From Candidatus Eiseniibacteriota bacterium (GTDB lineage Bacteria > Orphanbacterota > Orphanbacteria > Orphanbacterales > Orphanbacteraceae): DNA of 64,000 nt. Under the pieces are notes generated by a model that had not been told where the DNA came from, did not search any database, and saw only the letters and a program-made list of their open reading frames with translations. The stretch's first letter is position 1, and every line of letters starts with the position of its first letter. The position numbers and the translations under genes are program-made. The stretch covers positions 1-64,000 of the forward strand of contig JAJCZU010000003.1 in NCBI GenBank assembly GCA_029262235.1. Direction: 5' to 3'. Of this stretch, positions 19,689 to 28,350 are shown in pieces.

Positions 19689-21215
19689 TTAGCGAACGAC
19701 CGTCAGCTTGTGCGTTTCTGTGCGTGTTCCAAATTCGAAGCGCGCGAAGTAGACGCCCTTCGCCACCGGGCGGCCGGAAGCGTCGGCGCCGTCCCAGGTG
19801 AGGGCGCTCGCGCTCCCGGTAGTTGCGCCATCATCCGACGAGAGTGTGCGGACGCGCCGTCCACGGATGTCGTAGATATCGATGACTTCGAGCGAGGCAC
19901 CGGGAGAAACCGCGAACGAGAATACCCGCGCGCTCGGGTTTGGTGATACGAGAACGCGGAGACCGTTCGAGGGGAACCCGTCGGTCACGCCGTCTGCTTG
20001 CGCATCACCATCGGATCCAAGCACGCCGGTCGACACATCGCGCGTGAAGAGGACGATATCCGTTCCTCGCCGCCCCAGTACGCGCGGAACGCCGCCTGGG
20101 TCGAGGTCGAGAAGGGCGCCGTTCGTGCTGTCCGCCCCCGGGATGAACTCTTCCACGAGCACACTGTCGACCATGCGACTGTACCGGATGATTCCGGTCG
20201 TGGAACAAATGGCAGCACATGCGGGATCGCCGCTCGGAAAGCCGAACCAGCATTCCAGGTCACACGCGCTGCAAAAGGGTGAGCCGAGCGTACTGACGTA
20301 GATCGCGTGCACCTCGTCGTTCTCATCAATGTCGAAGCCCTGTGGGGCACGCCCGATGGGATAACCTCCCCCTGGCTCGTGAATGCCGGCGCCGGTCCAG
20401 AGGCCGCTGCGGGAATACATCATGGCTTCGGCTCTCTGACAGTCGACTCCGTCGATGTCCAGGTTGGATGCCAGTACATGGAGAGAGCCGTCTGACGACA
20501 GCCGCGTTTCGACAGGCTCAGAAAAGCCGGGACTGAAGACCGCGATCGTTTCGAGGAGAGCGGGCAAGGGCAGTATCAAGTCGAGAAGCACACTATTGTC
20601 GTCCTGGAAATCGTCGGGCCCCGCTATATTCACTGCTGCGTGAAGGGTGTCGCCGGGTGTGATGGCAAGTCCGCGCGCGTTCCAGACCGTGATGCTGTCC
20701 GCATGGAACTTCGTGCAGGACCAGCCGCCGCCACCGGGGCTGCAGTAGTACCCGATGTTATTGCGCTCGTGGATCGCATGCGCGTTGTTGCCGGAGTCGT
20801 AGGCGAGCGCGAGAGTAAGGGCCCTCGTCGAGTCAACCGTGGCCGCGCTCCATGTTCCTGATGATCGTTCGATCAGGATGATCTGGTCGGCCGTGTCGTC
20901 GCTGAACAGGATTCCCAGGTCCCCGCTGGGCGCCACCTGTATGTCGAGAAGGGGCCCGATACTCGAAGTCGTATAGATGGTTTCGACCTGCGCGCTTCCC
21001 CCGGAAAGCTCCCCGTGGAGCAGGTGACCGAATCCCGATGTCGCCGTAAAGTGGAGGACGCCGCTCGAATCGTACACAGCGTCGAGGCGCGAGCCGGCAA
21101 TTCCGGACGCCAAGATCTGCTCCTGCCATGTGAAGTCGGCGGAGACGGGGTTCGGGATGGTAATCAGCGCAAGGAGGGTTACGAGTACAGCCGGAATGTG
21201 GGCCGATTTCCTCAT
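19689..21215 (-). CDS. Exported paralogous protein with Cys-rich loop and FlgD-like sorting domain (copy 2)
   Basis: 508 residues with signal peptide MRKSAHIPAVLVTLLALITI ending ...VSA, then ADFTWQEQ as in copy 1. Propeller-like repeats (APSGDLGILFSD, SSDGSLHVLASN, IDENDEVHAIYV) and the matching Cys loop FCSACDLECWFG...CAAIC are conserved in the same order. The C-terminal domain (VIDIYDIRGRRVRT, GVYFARF, KLTVVR) is near identical to copy 1. It has a strong promoter placed so close that the mRNA is predicted to be almost leaderless, and no Shine-Dalgarno is visible. A third, more divergent paralogue is at 30059-31576. Function unknown. Confidence 0.82.
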   Translation of the reverse strand: MRKSAHIPAVLVTLLALITIPNPVSADFTWQEQILASGIAGSRLDAVYDSSGVLHFTATSGFGHLLHGELSGGSAQVETIYTTSSIGPLLDIQVAPSGDLGILFSDDTADQIILIERSSGTWSAATVDSTRALTLALAYDSGNNAHAIHERNNIGYYCSPGGGGWSCTKFHADSITVWNARGLAITPGDTLHAAVNIAGPDDFQDDNSVLLDLILPLPALLETIAVFSPGFSEPVETRLSSDGSLHVLASNLDIDGVDCQRAEAMMYSRSGLWTGAGIHEPGGGYPIGRAPQGFDIDENDEVHAIYVSTLGSPFCSACDLECWFGFPSGDPACAAICSTTGIIRYSRMVDSVLVEEFIPGADSTNGALLDLDPGGVPRVLGRRGTDIVLFTRDVSTGVLGSDGDAQADGVTDGFPSNGLRVLVSPNPSARVFSFAVSPGASLEVIDIYDIRGRRVRTLSSDDGATTGSASALTWDGADASGRPVAKGVYFARFEFGTRTETHKLTVVR

Positions 21216-21224
21216 GATGCGCGT

Positions 21225-21253
21225 ATCATACCACGCAAAGTTTTAAAAGTCAA
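21225..21253 (-). promoter_or_regulatory. Strong sigma70-like promoter for the 19689-21215 gene; predicted leaderless start
   Basis: Minus strand TTGACT (21253-21248), 17-nt spacer, TATGAT (21230-21225). Only nine bases separate the -10 from the ATG at 21215, so the expected transcription start is about 3 nt before the start codon. No ribosome binding site is present in that gap, consistent with a leaderless message. Confidence 0.62.
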
Positions 21254-21322
21254 TCGATTGCGCGTCCTGCGCGTTGCGTTCTTCACGATTCGCACTACGC
21301 ATCGCGTTCTTCGTGACGCCTG

Positions 21323-22549
21323 TTAGGCATCGCGCTCGAACTTGATGCCGATCGATCCCCACACCTTATAGATGTCGACGGAGAATTCGTCGGCTTCGTA
21401 CTGCGAATACTTCAGCATGCCGGAGACCGGGCCGAAGATCGCGCGGCTGAGCGCTGCGCCCCACTCGCGTCCGTAATGCGCGCTCGTCTGCTCGGAGTAG
21501 AACTCGTGATAGACGAGCACGAGCTTCGCATTCTCGATCGGGATCGCGATCGTGCCGTACGCGTCGACAAGACCGTTCGCGGGCGTGGAAAGGAAGCGGT
21601 CGGTCCAGCCGTTGAACGCGTGAAGCGTGGCGAGCGGAGTCTGGAACGCGTACTCACCGTTGCCTGACAGCACTTCGGTCGCTGCATGAACGCCGATGCC
21701 GCGCGCGACCGCGCTCAGATCGAGCAGCGCGTAATACGAGCGACTGACTTCGCTTTCGCTCCTGTAATCGTTCTGCTGGGCGACTTCGGCCGTCACTCCC
21801 ACTTTGCCCTGCGCGACCGCCCGCTCCTGCGAGCAGCGCAGCCCGAAGTTCGCGTGCGAGGCCGCCCCGGCGTCGATGATGTCGATCAGATGCGCGTAGG
21901 CCGTGATCGCGCCTTGCCCGACGGGACGCGTGTAGTGCAGCACGTCGGAGAAGAGCTCCGCGCGCGCTCTTGCAGCAAGCGGATGGTGCGCGCCGAAGAT
22001 CCGATTCGCACGAATCCAGTGCCCGTACGTCAGCTTACCGCCGACGCCGGCCGGGAGCGCGATGGCAACAGCGAGACCGTCGAGCGTCTGCTCGTTCTGC
22101 CGCCAGCCTACGTTTCCGAAGAAGCGATGATTGTCGAGCGTGAAGCGCTGCTTCCCGACCTTGAAGCCGGACCCCGCGCGCGCCCACGCGATATACGCCT
22201 GGTTCATCTCGGTGTCTTCGGGATCGATGACGACGGGAAGAGCGCCGCGGCCGTTCGCCGTGCTGTTGTACGCGTCATCTCCGAGCGCGCGAATGTCTTC
22301 CATCTCGGCGAACAGATACGCATTCCGGTACGACGGCGTCTGGTACCCGAGCCGCAGGCGGATCGTCGAAGCCGCGGCCGTCGCGTCCAGATTCTCCTGG
22401 TCGACGTACTCGGCGCGATAACGCACGTCGACCGTTACCTTGCCGGTGTTATCGGCGTGCGCGCCGGAAGTCATCGAAAGCGCGAACAGTGAAGCCACGA
22501 CGGCAAGCCGGGGAAGGCGAGCGGAACTCGATCGCGAAAGCGGACGCAT
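21323..22549 (-). CDS. Outer-membrane beta-barrel porin (alginate-export-like)
   Basis: ATG 22549, directly after GAGGAGACCCCC, gives 408 residues with a signal peptide ending GAHA and a mature start DNTGKVTVDVRYRAEYVD. Alternating amphipathic strands continue throughout (LRLGYQTPSYRNAYLFAEMED, GFKVGKQRFTLDNHRFFG, AKLVLVYHEFYSE), and it ends in a strand with charged tail. The pattern fits the alginate-export/porin superfamily. It is the last gene of the Rieske-cytochrome b-HAO-Nap run (34 nt after napB), so a role in letting nitrate or nitrite across the outer membrane is inferred from context only. Confidence 0.82.
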   Translation of the reverse strand: MRPLSRSSSARLPRLAVVASLFALSMTSGAHADNTGKVTVDVRYRAEYVDQENLDATAAASTIRLRLGYQTPSYRNAYLFAEMEDIRALGDDAYNSTANGRGALPVVIDPEDTEMNQAYIAWARAGSGFKVGKQRFTLDNHRFFGNVGWRQNEQTLDGLAVAIALPAGVGGKLTYGHWIRANRIFGAHHPLAARARAELFSDVLHYTRPVGQGAITAYAHLIDIIDAGAASHANFGLRCSQERAVAQGKVGVTAEVAQQNDYRSESEVSRSYYALLDLSAVARGIGVHAATEVLSGNGEYAFQTPLATLHAFNGWTDRFLSTPANGLVDAYGTIAIPIENAKLVLVYHEFYSEQTSAHYGREWGAALSRAIFGPVSGMLKYSQYEADEFSVDIYKVWGSIGIKFERDA

Positions 22550-22583
22550 GGGGGTCTCCTCGTAGGAATTCACGTGAACAGGA

Positions 22584-23192
22584 TCAGGGCGTGAAGAGAT
22601 CGGTCGCGTTCTCCTCCACATGGCACTGCTGACAACGTGCGCGCTCGGGATGCGAGCAGCGGATCTCTTCGCGCGCAGCAGGCCCGGCGTGACAGGCGTA
22701 GCAGTTCTCGCGCATGAAGACGGGATGGGGGATAACGGGGGGCGTCATGTCGTTCAGACGCCGGCCGCGTCGCAGATCCTGGGCGAGCCCGCGAAAGTCG
22801 CTCGCGACGAAGATCTCGTCCGTCTCGCGAAAGACATGACACTGCCGGCACCGGGCGATGTCCGACAGCCCGGCCGTCACGGCGTGAGGCATCGGGGGTG
22901 CAAAACCGACGCCTTCCACCTGCATGCCGCGGTCGTTGTGGCAGCTCATGCACTCTACGCCGAAGTTCTGGTGGGGGATCACCGGGGGCGCGCCGTCGTA
23001 GCCGCGCCGTTCCGCGCGTTCGCGGGCGCTTGTCTTCGCCACGGTACGCGCGTCGCCCCGGGCGCCGTCTTTCTTCGCGTCGTCTCCGCGCCCGCAGCCG
23101 GCGAGTGCGCTGATCGCGAGCAGGCTGACGACTGCCAGCGCGCGCACGCCTGCCGGCGCTATCAAGACTCGAAGTCCGGGTTTTTGCTTCAT
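22584..23192 (-). CDS. napB: Tetraheme NapB-like periplasmic cytochrome c
   Basis: ATG 23192 lies 8 nt after the napA stop. The 202-residue protein has a lipoprotein-like signal (ISALAGC) and four CxxCH sites: CMSCH, CRQCH, CYACH, CQQCH. They form two copies of the NapB diheme unit, each opening with PPVIPH. NapB normally has only two hemes and hands electrons to NapA, so this looks like an internal duplication. Periplasmic, membrane-anchored through the lipidated Cys. Its place after napA supports electron delivery to nitrate reductase. A separate tetraheme cytochrome family cannot be fully excluded. Confidence 0.85.
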   Translation of the reverse strand: MKQKPGLRVLIAPAGVRALAVVSLLAISALAGCGRGDDAKKDGARGDARTVAKTSARERAERRGYDGAPPVIPHQNFGVECMSCHNDRGMQVEGVGFAPPMPHAVTAGLSDIARCRQCHVFRETDEIFVASDFRGLAQDLRRGRRLNDMTPPVIPHPVFMRENCYACHAGPAAREEIRCSHPERARCQQCHVEENATDLFTP

Positions 23193-23200
23193 CGCTTGGC

Positions 23201-25549
23201 TCACACGCGTTCGACGCGGACGGCGCACTTCTTGTAGTCGGGCTGCTTGCTGATATTGCACATGGCGTCGAGCGTCAGTTCGTTGATGAGATAATGTTCG
23301 TCGAAGAACGGCACGAAGACGGATCCGACGGGGGGCTTGCCGCGGCCGTCGACCTTCACGTCCATCTCCATCGATCCGCGCCGCGACACGAGCTTCACGC
23401 GGTCACCGCTCTTCACGCTGAGCTTCGTCGCATCCGCGCGATTCAGTTCGACATACGCTTTCGGTACAGCCTGATGCAGCTGTTTCACGCGCCGCGTCAA
23501 CGAGCCCGTATGCCAGTGTTCGAGTACGCGCCCCGTGCAGAGCCAGAACGGGTAGTCCGCGTCGGGCTCTTCCGCGGGCGGATGATACGGGCGGAACCAG
23601 ACCGCGGCTTTCTCGCCGTATCCCTTCGCCTTGTAGAAGTGCACGCCCTTGCTCTTCTTCACGTACGGATCGTAGCCTGCCGCATAACGGTAGAGCGTCT
23701 CCTTGCCGTCGACGACGGGCCAGACCATGCCGCGCGTTTTGCGAAGCTGGTCGTAGCTCGCGAGGTCCTTGCCGTGGCCCAGACCGAAGCTGCGATACTC
23801 CTCGAACATCGGCTTGTGCCAGGCGTCCTCGGGCCAGGGGAACAGATGCCCCATGCCCATACGCTTCGCGACCTCGATGATCTGCCACGCATCTTCCTTC
23901 GCTTCTCCCGGCGGTTCGACGAGTTTGTCGAAGTGCTGCGTGCGCCGTTCGGAGTTCCCGAACGCGCCTTCGCGCTCGATCCACGCTGCGGCAGGCAGCA
24001 CGAGGTCCGCCGCTTCGGTGGTCGGCGTCGGATAGATGTCGCTCACGATCAGAAAGCGTCCGTCTCCGGGCTTGCGATCGATGCGATGCAGGTTCGGCAT
24101 CGTGACCCAGGGGTTCGTCGTCTGCACCCACATGACTTTCACGTCGCCGCGCATGAACGCGCGGAACATGTCGGTCGCGTGATAGCCGGGTTTCGCGGGG
24201 ATCGTCCCTTCGGGCACGCCCCAGATCTTCTCGGCGATGTCGCGGTGCTCCTTCTTCGTAACGACCATGTCGGCCGGAAGACGATTGGCGAGCGTGCCCA
24301 CTTCGCGCACGGTGCCGCACGCGCTCGGCTGCCCCGTCAGCGAGAACGGGTTCGAGCCGGGACGCGAAATCTTGCCTGTCACAAGGTGCAGGTTCGTGAT
24401 CAGGTTGTTCATCCAGGTGCCGCGCGTATGCTGATTGACGCCCATGCACCATAGCGAAATCGTGCCGCGGCTCTGGTCGCCGTACATCTCCGCCAGCGAG
24501 CGAAGCTGAGCCTCGGGGACGCCGCTGATCTTCGATACGTGGGCCGGCGTGTACTCGGAGACGAGCTTCTTGAACTCGTCGATGCTCGAGTCGCGCGTTT
24601 TGTCCTGGAACGTGTAGTGTTCGGCCTGATCGCCGTAACAACCGAATCCGATCTCCTCGAGGTCTTCGATCCCGCGTTTGAACACGATGTTTTCTTTGAT
24701 GAACGCGTTGTCGAGTTTCCCGCTCTCGATCAGCAGATGCAGGATGCCGTTCGCGATGGCGAGGTCGGACCCGGGCCGGAACTCGACGTACATGTCGGCG
24801 TAGTCGGTTGTCGCCGTGCGTCGCGTGGCGAGGTCGATGATGCGCACGTTCGGCTTCTTGCGCTTCGACTCGAGTATGCGCGAGAAGAGCACGGGGTGCA
24901 TCTCCGCCATGTTGTTGCCCCACATGATGAAGTCGTCGCCCTCTTCGAAATCTTCGTAGCATCCCATCGGTTCGTCGCTCTGGAACTGCGTGACGAATCC
25001 CATCACGGCGCTCGCCATGCAGAGCCGCGCGTTCGGTTCGATGTTGTTGCTGCGCATGCCGCCCTTGAACCATTTGAGCGCGGCGTAGCCGTCGAAGATC
25101 GTCCACTGCCCGGACCCGTAGATCGCAACCGACTCGGGCCCGCTCTCTTTCAGCGCTTCCTGATACTTCGACGCGATCAGGTCAAGCGCGTCGTCCCACG
25201 AGATCTTCTCCCACGACTTGCCGTCGGCCCCGCGCTTCATCGGATGCGTCAGGCGATCCTTGCCGTAGAGCATGGCCGGCAGGTGGTATCCCTTCACGCA
25301 AAGCAGTCCCTTGTTGACCGGGCTTGCCGTGTCGCCGCGGACAGCCATGACCTTGCCGTCTTTCACGCCCGCCTCGACGCCGCAGCCCGTGCCGCAGTAT
25401 CGGCACGGCGCCTTGCCCCACGTGAGATCCGACGGATTGATCGCTGACTGGCCTTCAGCAAACGCTTTCGCCTCGTCTTTATGCGCCTGCGAGAACGCCA
25501 CGATTCCCGTGCCCGTTCCGAGTGCCTGGATAAAACGTCTTCGATCCAC
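23201..25549 (-). CDS. napA: Periplasmic nitrate reductase catalytic subunit NapA
   Basis: 782 residues, GTG start 3 nt after the octaheme gene stop. N-terminal twin-arginine signal (DRRRFIQALG) with a weak, short hydrophobic part; [4Fe-4S] motif C-x2-C-x3-C...C (CRYCGTGC, later LLC); molybdenum-ligand region NARLCMASAVMGF with Cys; and the NapA-type DEPMGCYEDFEEGDDFIMWGNN followed by EMHPVLFSR. Also QPSACGTVREVG. Reduces nitrate to nitrite on a bis-MGD cofactor in the periplasm. No napC, napD, napG or napH is in the window; electrons probably come via the Rieske/cytochrome b and multiheme proteins of the same operon. Confidence 0.93.
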   Translation of the reverse strand: MDRRRFIQALGTGTGIVAFSQAHKDEAKAFAEGQSAINPSDLTWGKAPCRYCGTGCGVEAGVKDGKVMAVRGDTASPVNKGLLCVKGYHLPAMLYGKDRLTHPMKRGADGKSWEKISWDDALDLIASKYQEALKESGPESVAIYGSGQWTIFDGYAALKWFKGGMRSNNIEPNARLCMASAVMGFVTQFQSDEPMGCYEDFEEGDDFIMWGNNMAEMHPVLFSRILESKRKKPNVRIIDLATRRTATTDYADMYVEFRPGSDLAIANGILHLLIESGKLDNAFIKENIVFKRGIEDLEEIGFGCYGDQAEHYTFQDKTRDSSIDEFKKLVSEYTPAHVSKISGVPEAQLRSLAEMYGDQSRGTISLWCMGVNQHTRGTWMNNLITNLHLVTGKISRPGSNPFSLTGQPSACGTVREVGTLANRLPADMVVTKKEHRDIAEKIWGVPEGTIPAKPGYHATDMFRAFMRGDVKVMWVQTTNPWVTMPNLHRIDRKPGDGRFLIVSDIYPTPTTEAADLVLPAAAWIEREGAFGNSERRTQHFDKLVEPPGEAKEDAWQIIEVAKRMGMGHLFPWPEDAWHKPMFEEYRSFGLGHGKDLASYDQLRKTRGMVWPVVDGKETLYRYAAGYDPYVKKSKGVHFYKAKGYGEKAAVWFRPYHPPAEEPDADYPFWLCTGRVLEHWHTGSLTRRVKQLHQAVPKAYVELNRADATKLSVKSGDRVKLVSRRGSMEMDVKVDGRGKPPVGSVFVPFFDEHYLINELTLDAMCNISKQPDYKKCAVRVERV

Positions 25550-25552
25550 GAT

Positions 25553-27202
25553 CTAATCCCCCGTCGCCGCGTCGTCGCCGTAGCGGTCTTTCATCGCGTC
25601 GCGCACGCGCTTCGTGAACTCTTCCGCGCCCTGCTCGAACCATTCGTGTTCGGGGCGCGCGAGAATTTCGTCGATCACCGCGTGCACCGGAGCACCTTTG
25701 CCCGTCAGTCCCGAACGGCCGCCGTGGTCCGCGATCTCGCGCGCCTGCGGAATGAGTTCCATGTAAAAGCGTTCGGCCACTTCGTACATGCCGTGCCAGT
25801 GCGTGTAATCGGGCGCCATCATCGAAGCGCCGTGCCGCGCGCGCCGGCCCTCGTGATGCCACAGGTAGAACCATGTGAACTCGATCTCTTCGTCGAACGC
25901 GGTCGGCGTCAGCAGGTTCGCCTCGCGCAGCGCGTTCATGATCTTCGTGCCCGACTTCGCGAACTTCTCGTTGTAGAGAATCACGAGGTCGTCGTACTGC
26001 GTGTAGAACGAGTTCACGTAGTCCGAAGTGTGGCAGTGCGAACACACCTGCTTCATGCGGCCGCGCTTCTCCTGCCACGTATCCGTGGTGAGCGCCGCGC
26101 GCTTCGCGGGATCCGTTTCCTTCACGATCTGGCCGTTGATGTCGGTGTCCATGTGCACGGAGATCGGCGGACGGTTCGTCCACGAAATGCGCTCGCCCGG
26201 ATCGTGCGTGACCTTTCCGTCGTTGCGTGAATGGCCCGACATATGGCACGTGGCGCAAGTCGGGGCCTGCGCGTAGTCTTCGCCCAGCACCCAGTGTGCG
26301 GCGTCGAGATTCATCTCGTCCTTCAGGTCGCGATATGCCACGCCGTGCTTCGACTCTTCGTAGATTTCCTTCTGCGGATGGTCGGGGCCGAGATGGCACT
26401 TGCCGCAGTTCTCGGGCTGGCGCGCGCGCCTGGGAGAGAAATCGTGGCGCGAATGACACGCGCTGCACGAACCGCGTGAGCCGTCGAGGTTCAGCCGGCC
26501 GATCCCCGTGTTCGGCCATGTGCTCGCGTGAAACTTCGGCTTGCCGTCCTTGTCCTTCATGATATTCGCGACAGCGTCCTGATTCGTCGGATGACCGTTT
26601 TCATCGGGCTCGAGGTCGTCGACCGTAATCATGCCGCCGTCGCTGCCCGTGAGCGCGACCTTCGAGCCGTGACACTGCTGGCAACCCGAGAACGCGCTAG
26701 CGCCCCCGTTCACCATTGTCACGTCACGTCCCGGCGTCGGCGAATGCGGATTGAAGTCGACCCGCGAACCTTCGACGACCTCCGCCAGGAAGTTGTCGAG
26801 CGACGCCAGGATGTTCCCCGCTTTCGAGTGATGGCTCTTCTGGAACTCGGCCGCCTCCGTCACGTGACAGCGCGAGCAGTCGCGCGGCGTCACGACCGTG
26901 GCGATCAGCTTCCCGAAATGCTCGAAGCCGTCGGCGTCCAGCTTGTCCGCCTGATGACATTCGTAGCAGCCCACGCCTTTCTCGGCGTGCGTGCTCCCTT
27001 CCCAGTGCGCGATGATGCCCGGATTCGACTGTGCGTGGCATTGCACGCACTGCTGCGAACTCGCGGGCGCCTTGACGTGCGCCTCGGTCAGCCCGGCCTC
27101 TTCCGCGCGCCGCGTCACTTCCATGTACTGGACGAGCACGAGCGAAAGCAGAAAGATGATGCCGAGAACGGCGATGATGACTCGCTTCATATCGAGTGTC
27201 AT
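25553..27202 (-). CDS. Membrane-anchored octaheme cytochrome c, hydroxylamine oxidoreductase (HAO) family
   Basis: The track ORF extends into cytochrome b's shadow. The start is ATG 27202 (MTLDMKRVIIAVLG), after AAGGAGCGG, giving 549 residues. One N-terminal membrane helix (VIIAVLGIIFLLSLVLVQY) is followed by eight CxxCH motifs: CVQCH, CYECH, CSRCH, CQQCH, CSACH, CGKCH, CATCH, CSHCH. The C-terminal HHEGRRARHGASMMAPDYTHWHG is the HAO-family signature. Having all CxxCH and no CxxCK argues against NrfA or OTR. HAO-like enzymes oxidise hydroxylamine or, in Campylobacterota, reduce nitrite. Lying between cytochrome b and napA, it may act as nitrite reductase, electron conduit, or both. Confidence 0.88.
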   Translation of the reverse strand: MTLDMKRVIIAVLGIIFLLSLVLVQYMEVTRRAEEAGLTEAHVKAPASSQQCVQCHAQSNPGIIAHWEGSTHAEKGVGCYECHQADKLDADGFEHFGKLIATVVTPRDCSRCHVTEAAEFQKSHHSKAGNILASLDNFLAEVVEGSRVDFNPHSPTPGRDVTMVNGGASAFSGCQQCHGSKVALTGSDGGMITVDDLEPDENGHPTNQDAVANIMKDKDGKPKFHASTWPNTGIGRLNLDGSRGSCSACHSRHDFSPRRARQPENCGKCHLGPDHPQKEIYEESKHGVAYRDLKDEMNLDAAHWVLGEDYAQAPTCATCHMSGHSRNDGKVTHDPGERISWTNRPPISVHMDTDINGQIVKETDPAKRAALTTDTWQEKRGRMKQVCSHCHTSDYVNSFYTQYDDLVILYNEKFAKSGTKIMNALREANLLTPTAFDEEIEFTWFYLWHHEGRRARHGASMMAPDYTHWHGMYEVAERFYMELIPQAREIADHGGRSGLTGKGAPVHAVIDEILARPEHEWFEQGAEEFTKRVRDAMKDRYGDDAATGD

Positions 27203-27235
27203 GAGGGCGATCCGCTCCTTTACTTTCTGGCGCTG

Positions 27236-27316
27236 GTGCGCGACGTTCTTCGCACTAATGTGCGACGTTCCCCGCACTAATGTGCGACGTTCCCCGCACA
27301 TTAATGTGCGACGAGG
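27236..27316. repeat. About 22-bp tandem repeats with internal palindromes between cytochrome b and the octaheme gene
   Basis: Near-identical units of the form GTGCGACGTTCCCCGCACTAAT occur about three and a half times. Junctions make the dyads GCACTAATGTGC (twice) and the perfect palindrome GCACATTAATGTGC. The last palindrome covers the cytochrome b stop codon. They lie in a 98-nt gap within an otherwise tightly packed operon, so they may be mRNA processing or stabilising stems, or protein-binding sites. Confidence 0.75.
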
Positions 27317-28350
27317 CCTTCCCAGACGGTCAGCGCGACAATCGCGAAGACGCCGAGAATACCGAGCCAGACGCTGAACTCCGAGGCGGGCCAGCGTTTC
27401 CGGATCTGTTCGTCGATGAACGGCCAGATGAACATGGTGAATACGATGAATCCCATGCTGAGAATCGCCGCGGTGCGCGACATCAGCTTGAGCCATCGGA
27501 ACGTGACATATAAAAACCATTCCGGTTTGATCACTTCGGGTGTGACGAGCGGATCCGCGCGCGGGCCCATGGTGGCGGGCAGTATCGTCGCAAGCGCGGA
27601 AAGCAGAATCATCAGAATGAGGCCGATGGTGAGTTCCGTATAAAGATGATCGGGGAAGAAGTTGAACGTCTTCTTCTCCTGTCCGACTTCGTCCTTGAAT
27701 TCGAACTCGGTGATGCCCTGGATGCGGATCACGGTGATGTGAAGGGCGACGAGCATCACGATCGCGACCGGCAGTACGGCCGCGTGCAGCACGAAGAAGC
27801 GTGAGAGTGTGTTGCGATTGTATTCGTCGCCGGCCAGCAGCATCCGCTTCATGAGTCCGCCGACGATGGGCACGCTGTCGGTGATGTTGCCGCCGACCGT
27901 CGCTCCCCAGTACGAGAGCTGCTCGTATACGAGGCTGTAGCCGGTGAAGCCGGTCACGAGCGTGCAGATCAGAAGCAGCATGCCGATCATCCAGTTGATC
28001 TCGCGCGGTTTGCGATACGCACCCGTGAAATAGACGCGCATCTGATGCAGGATCACAGCCGCGACCATTAGTGTGGCCGCCCATTTGTGCACGCTGCGCA
28101 GATACCAGCCGAACGCCGCTTCGTTCGTAATGTAAGCGACCGACTCGTACGCCGCCTCGGGCGTCGCGTTGTAATAGAACGCGAGCAGAATGCCGGTCAC
28201 GATCTGCACGACGAACAGATACGCGGGCGTGCCGCCGAGCGCGAACCACCAGCGCTTCAGATGATTCGGAACGGGTTCGTTCGTCATCTCCCGCAGCTGA
28301 TCGCCGCGAATCGGGAGCCGTTCGCCGATCCATGCAAGGGGGGATTGCAT
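27301..28350 (-). CDS. Cytochrome b (b6-type/subunit IV fused), quinol-oxidising complex
   Basis: 349 residues. ATG 28350 immediately follows the Rieske stop (TAGATG). Heme-b His pairs are visible: SVHKW with ILHQM (14 apart) and VLHAAV with ALHITV (15 apart, as in b6-type). The Qo-site motif is PEVIKPEWFLY (PEWY-like with Phe). About eight hydrophobic segments are present, more than b6 alone, so it resembles a b6/subunit IV fusion or short bc1 cytochrome b. It passes electrons from menaquinol to the Rieske centre and back to quinone. No cytochrome c1 or f gene follows; the octaheme cytochrome takes that place. Confidence 0.92.
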   Translation of the reverse strand: MQSPLAWIGERLPIRGDQLREMTNEPVPNHLKRWWFALGGTPAYLFVVQIVTGILLAFYYNATPEAAYESVAYITNEAAFGWYLRSVHKWAATLMVAAVILHQMRVYFTGAYRKPREINWMIGMLLLICTLVTGFTGYSLVYEQLSYWGATVGGNITDSVPIVGGLMKRMLLAGDEYNRNTLSRFFVLHAAVLPVAIVMLVALHITVIRIQGITEFEFKDEVGQEKKTFNFFPDHLYTELTIGLILMILLSALATILPATMGPRADPLVTPEVIKPEWFLYVTFRWLKLMSRTAAILSMGFIVFTMFIWPFIDEQIRKRWPASEFSVWLGILGVFAIVALTVWEGLVAH

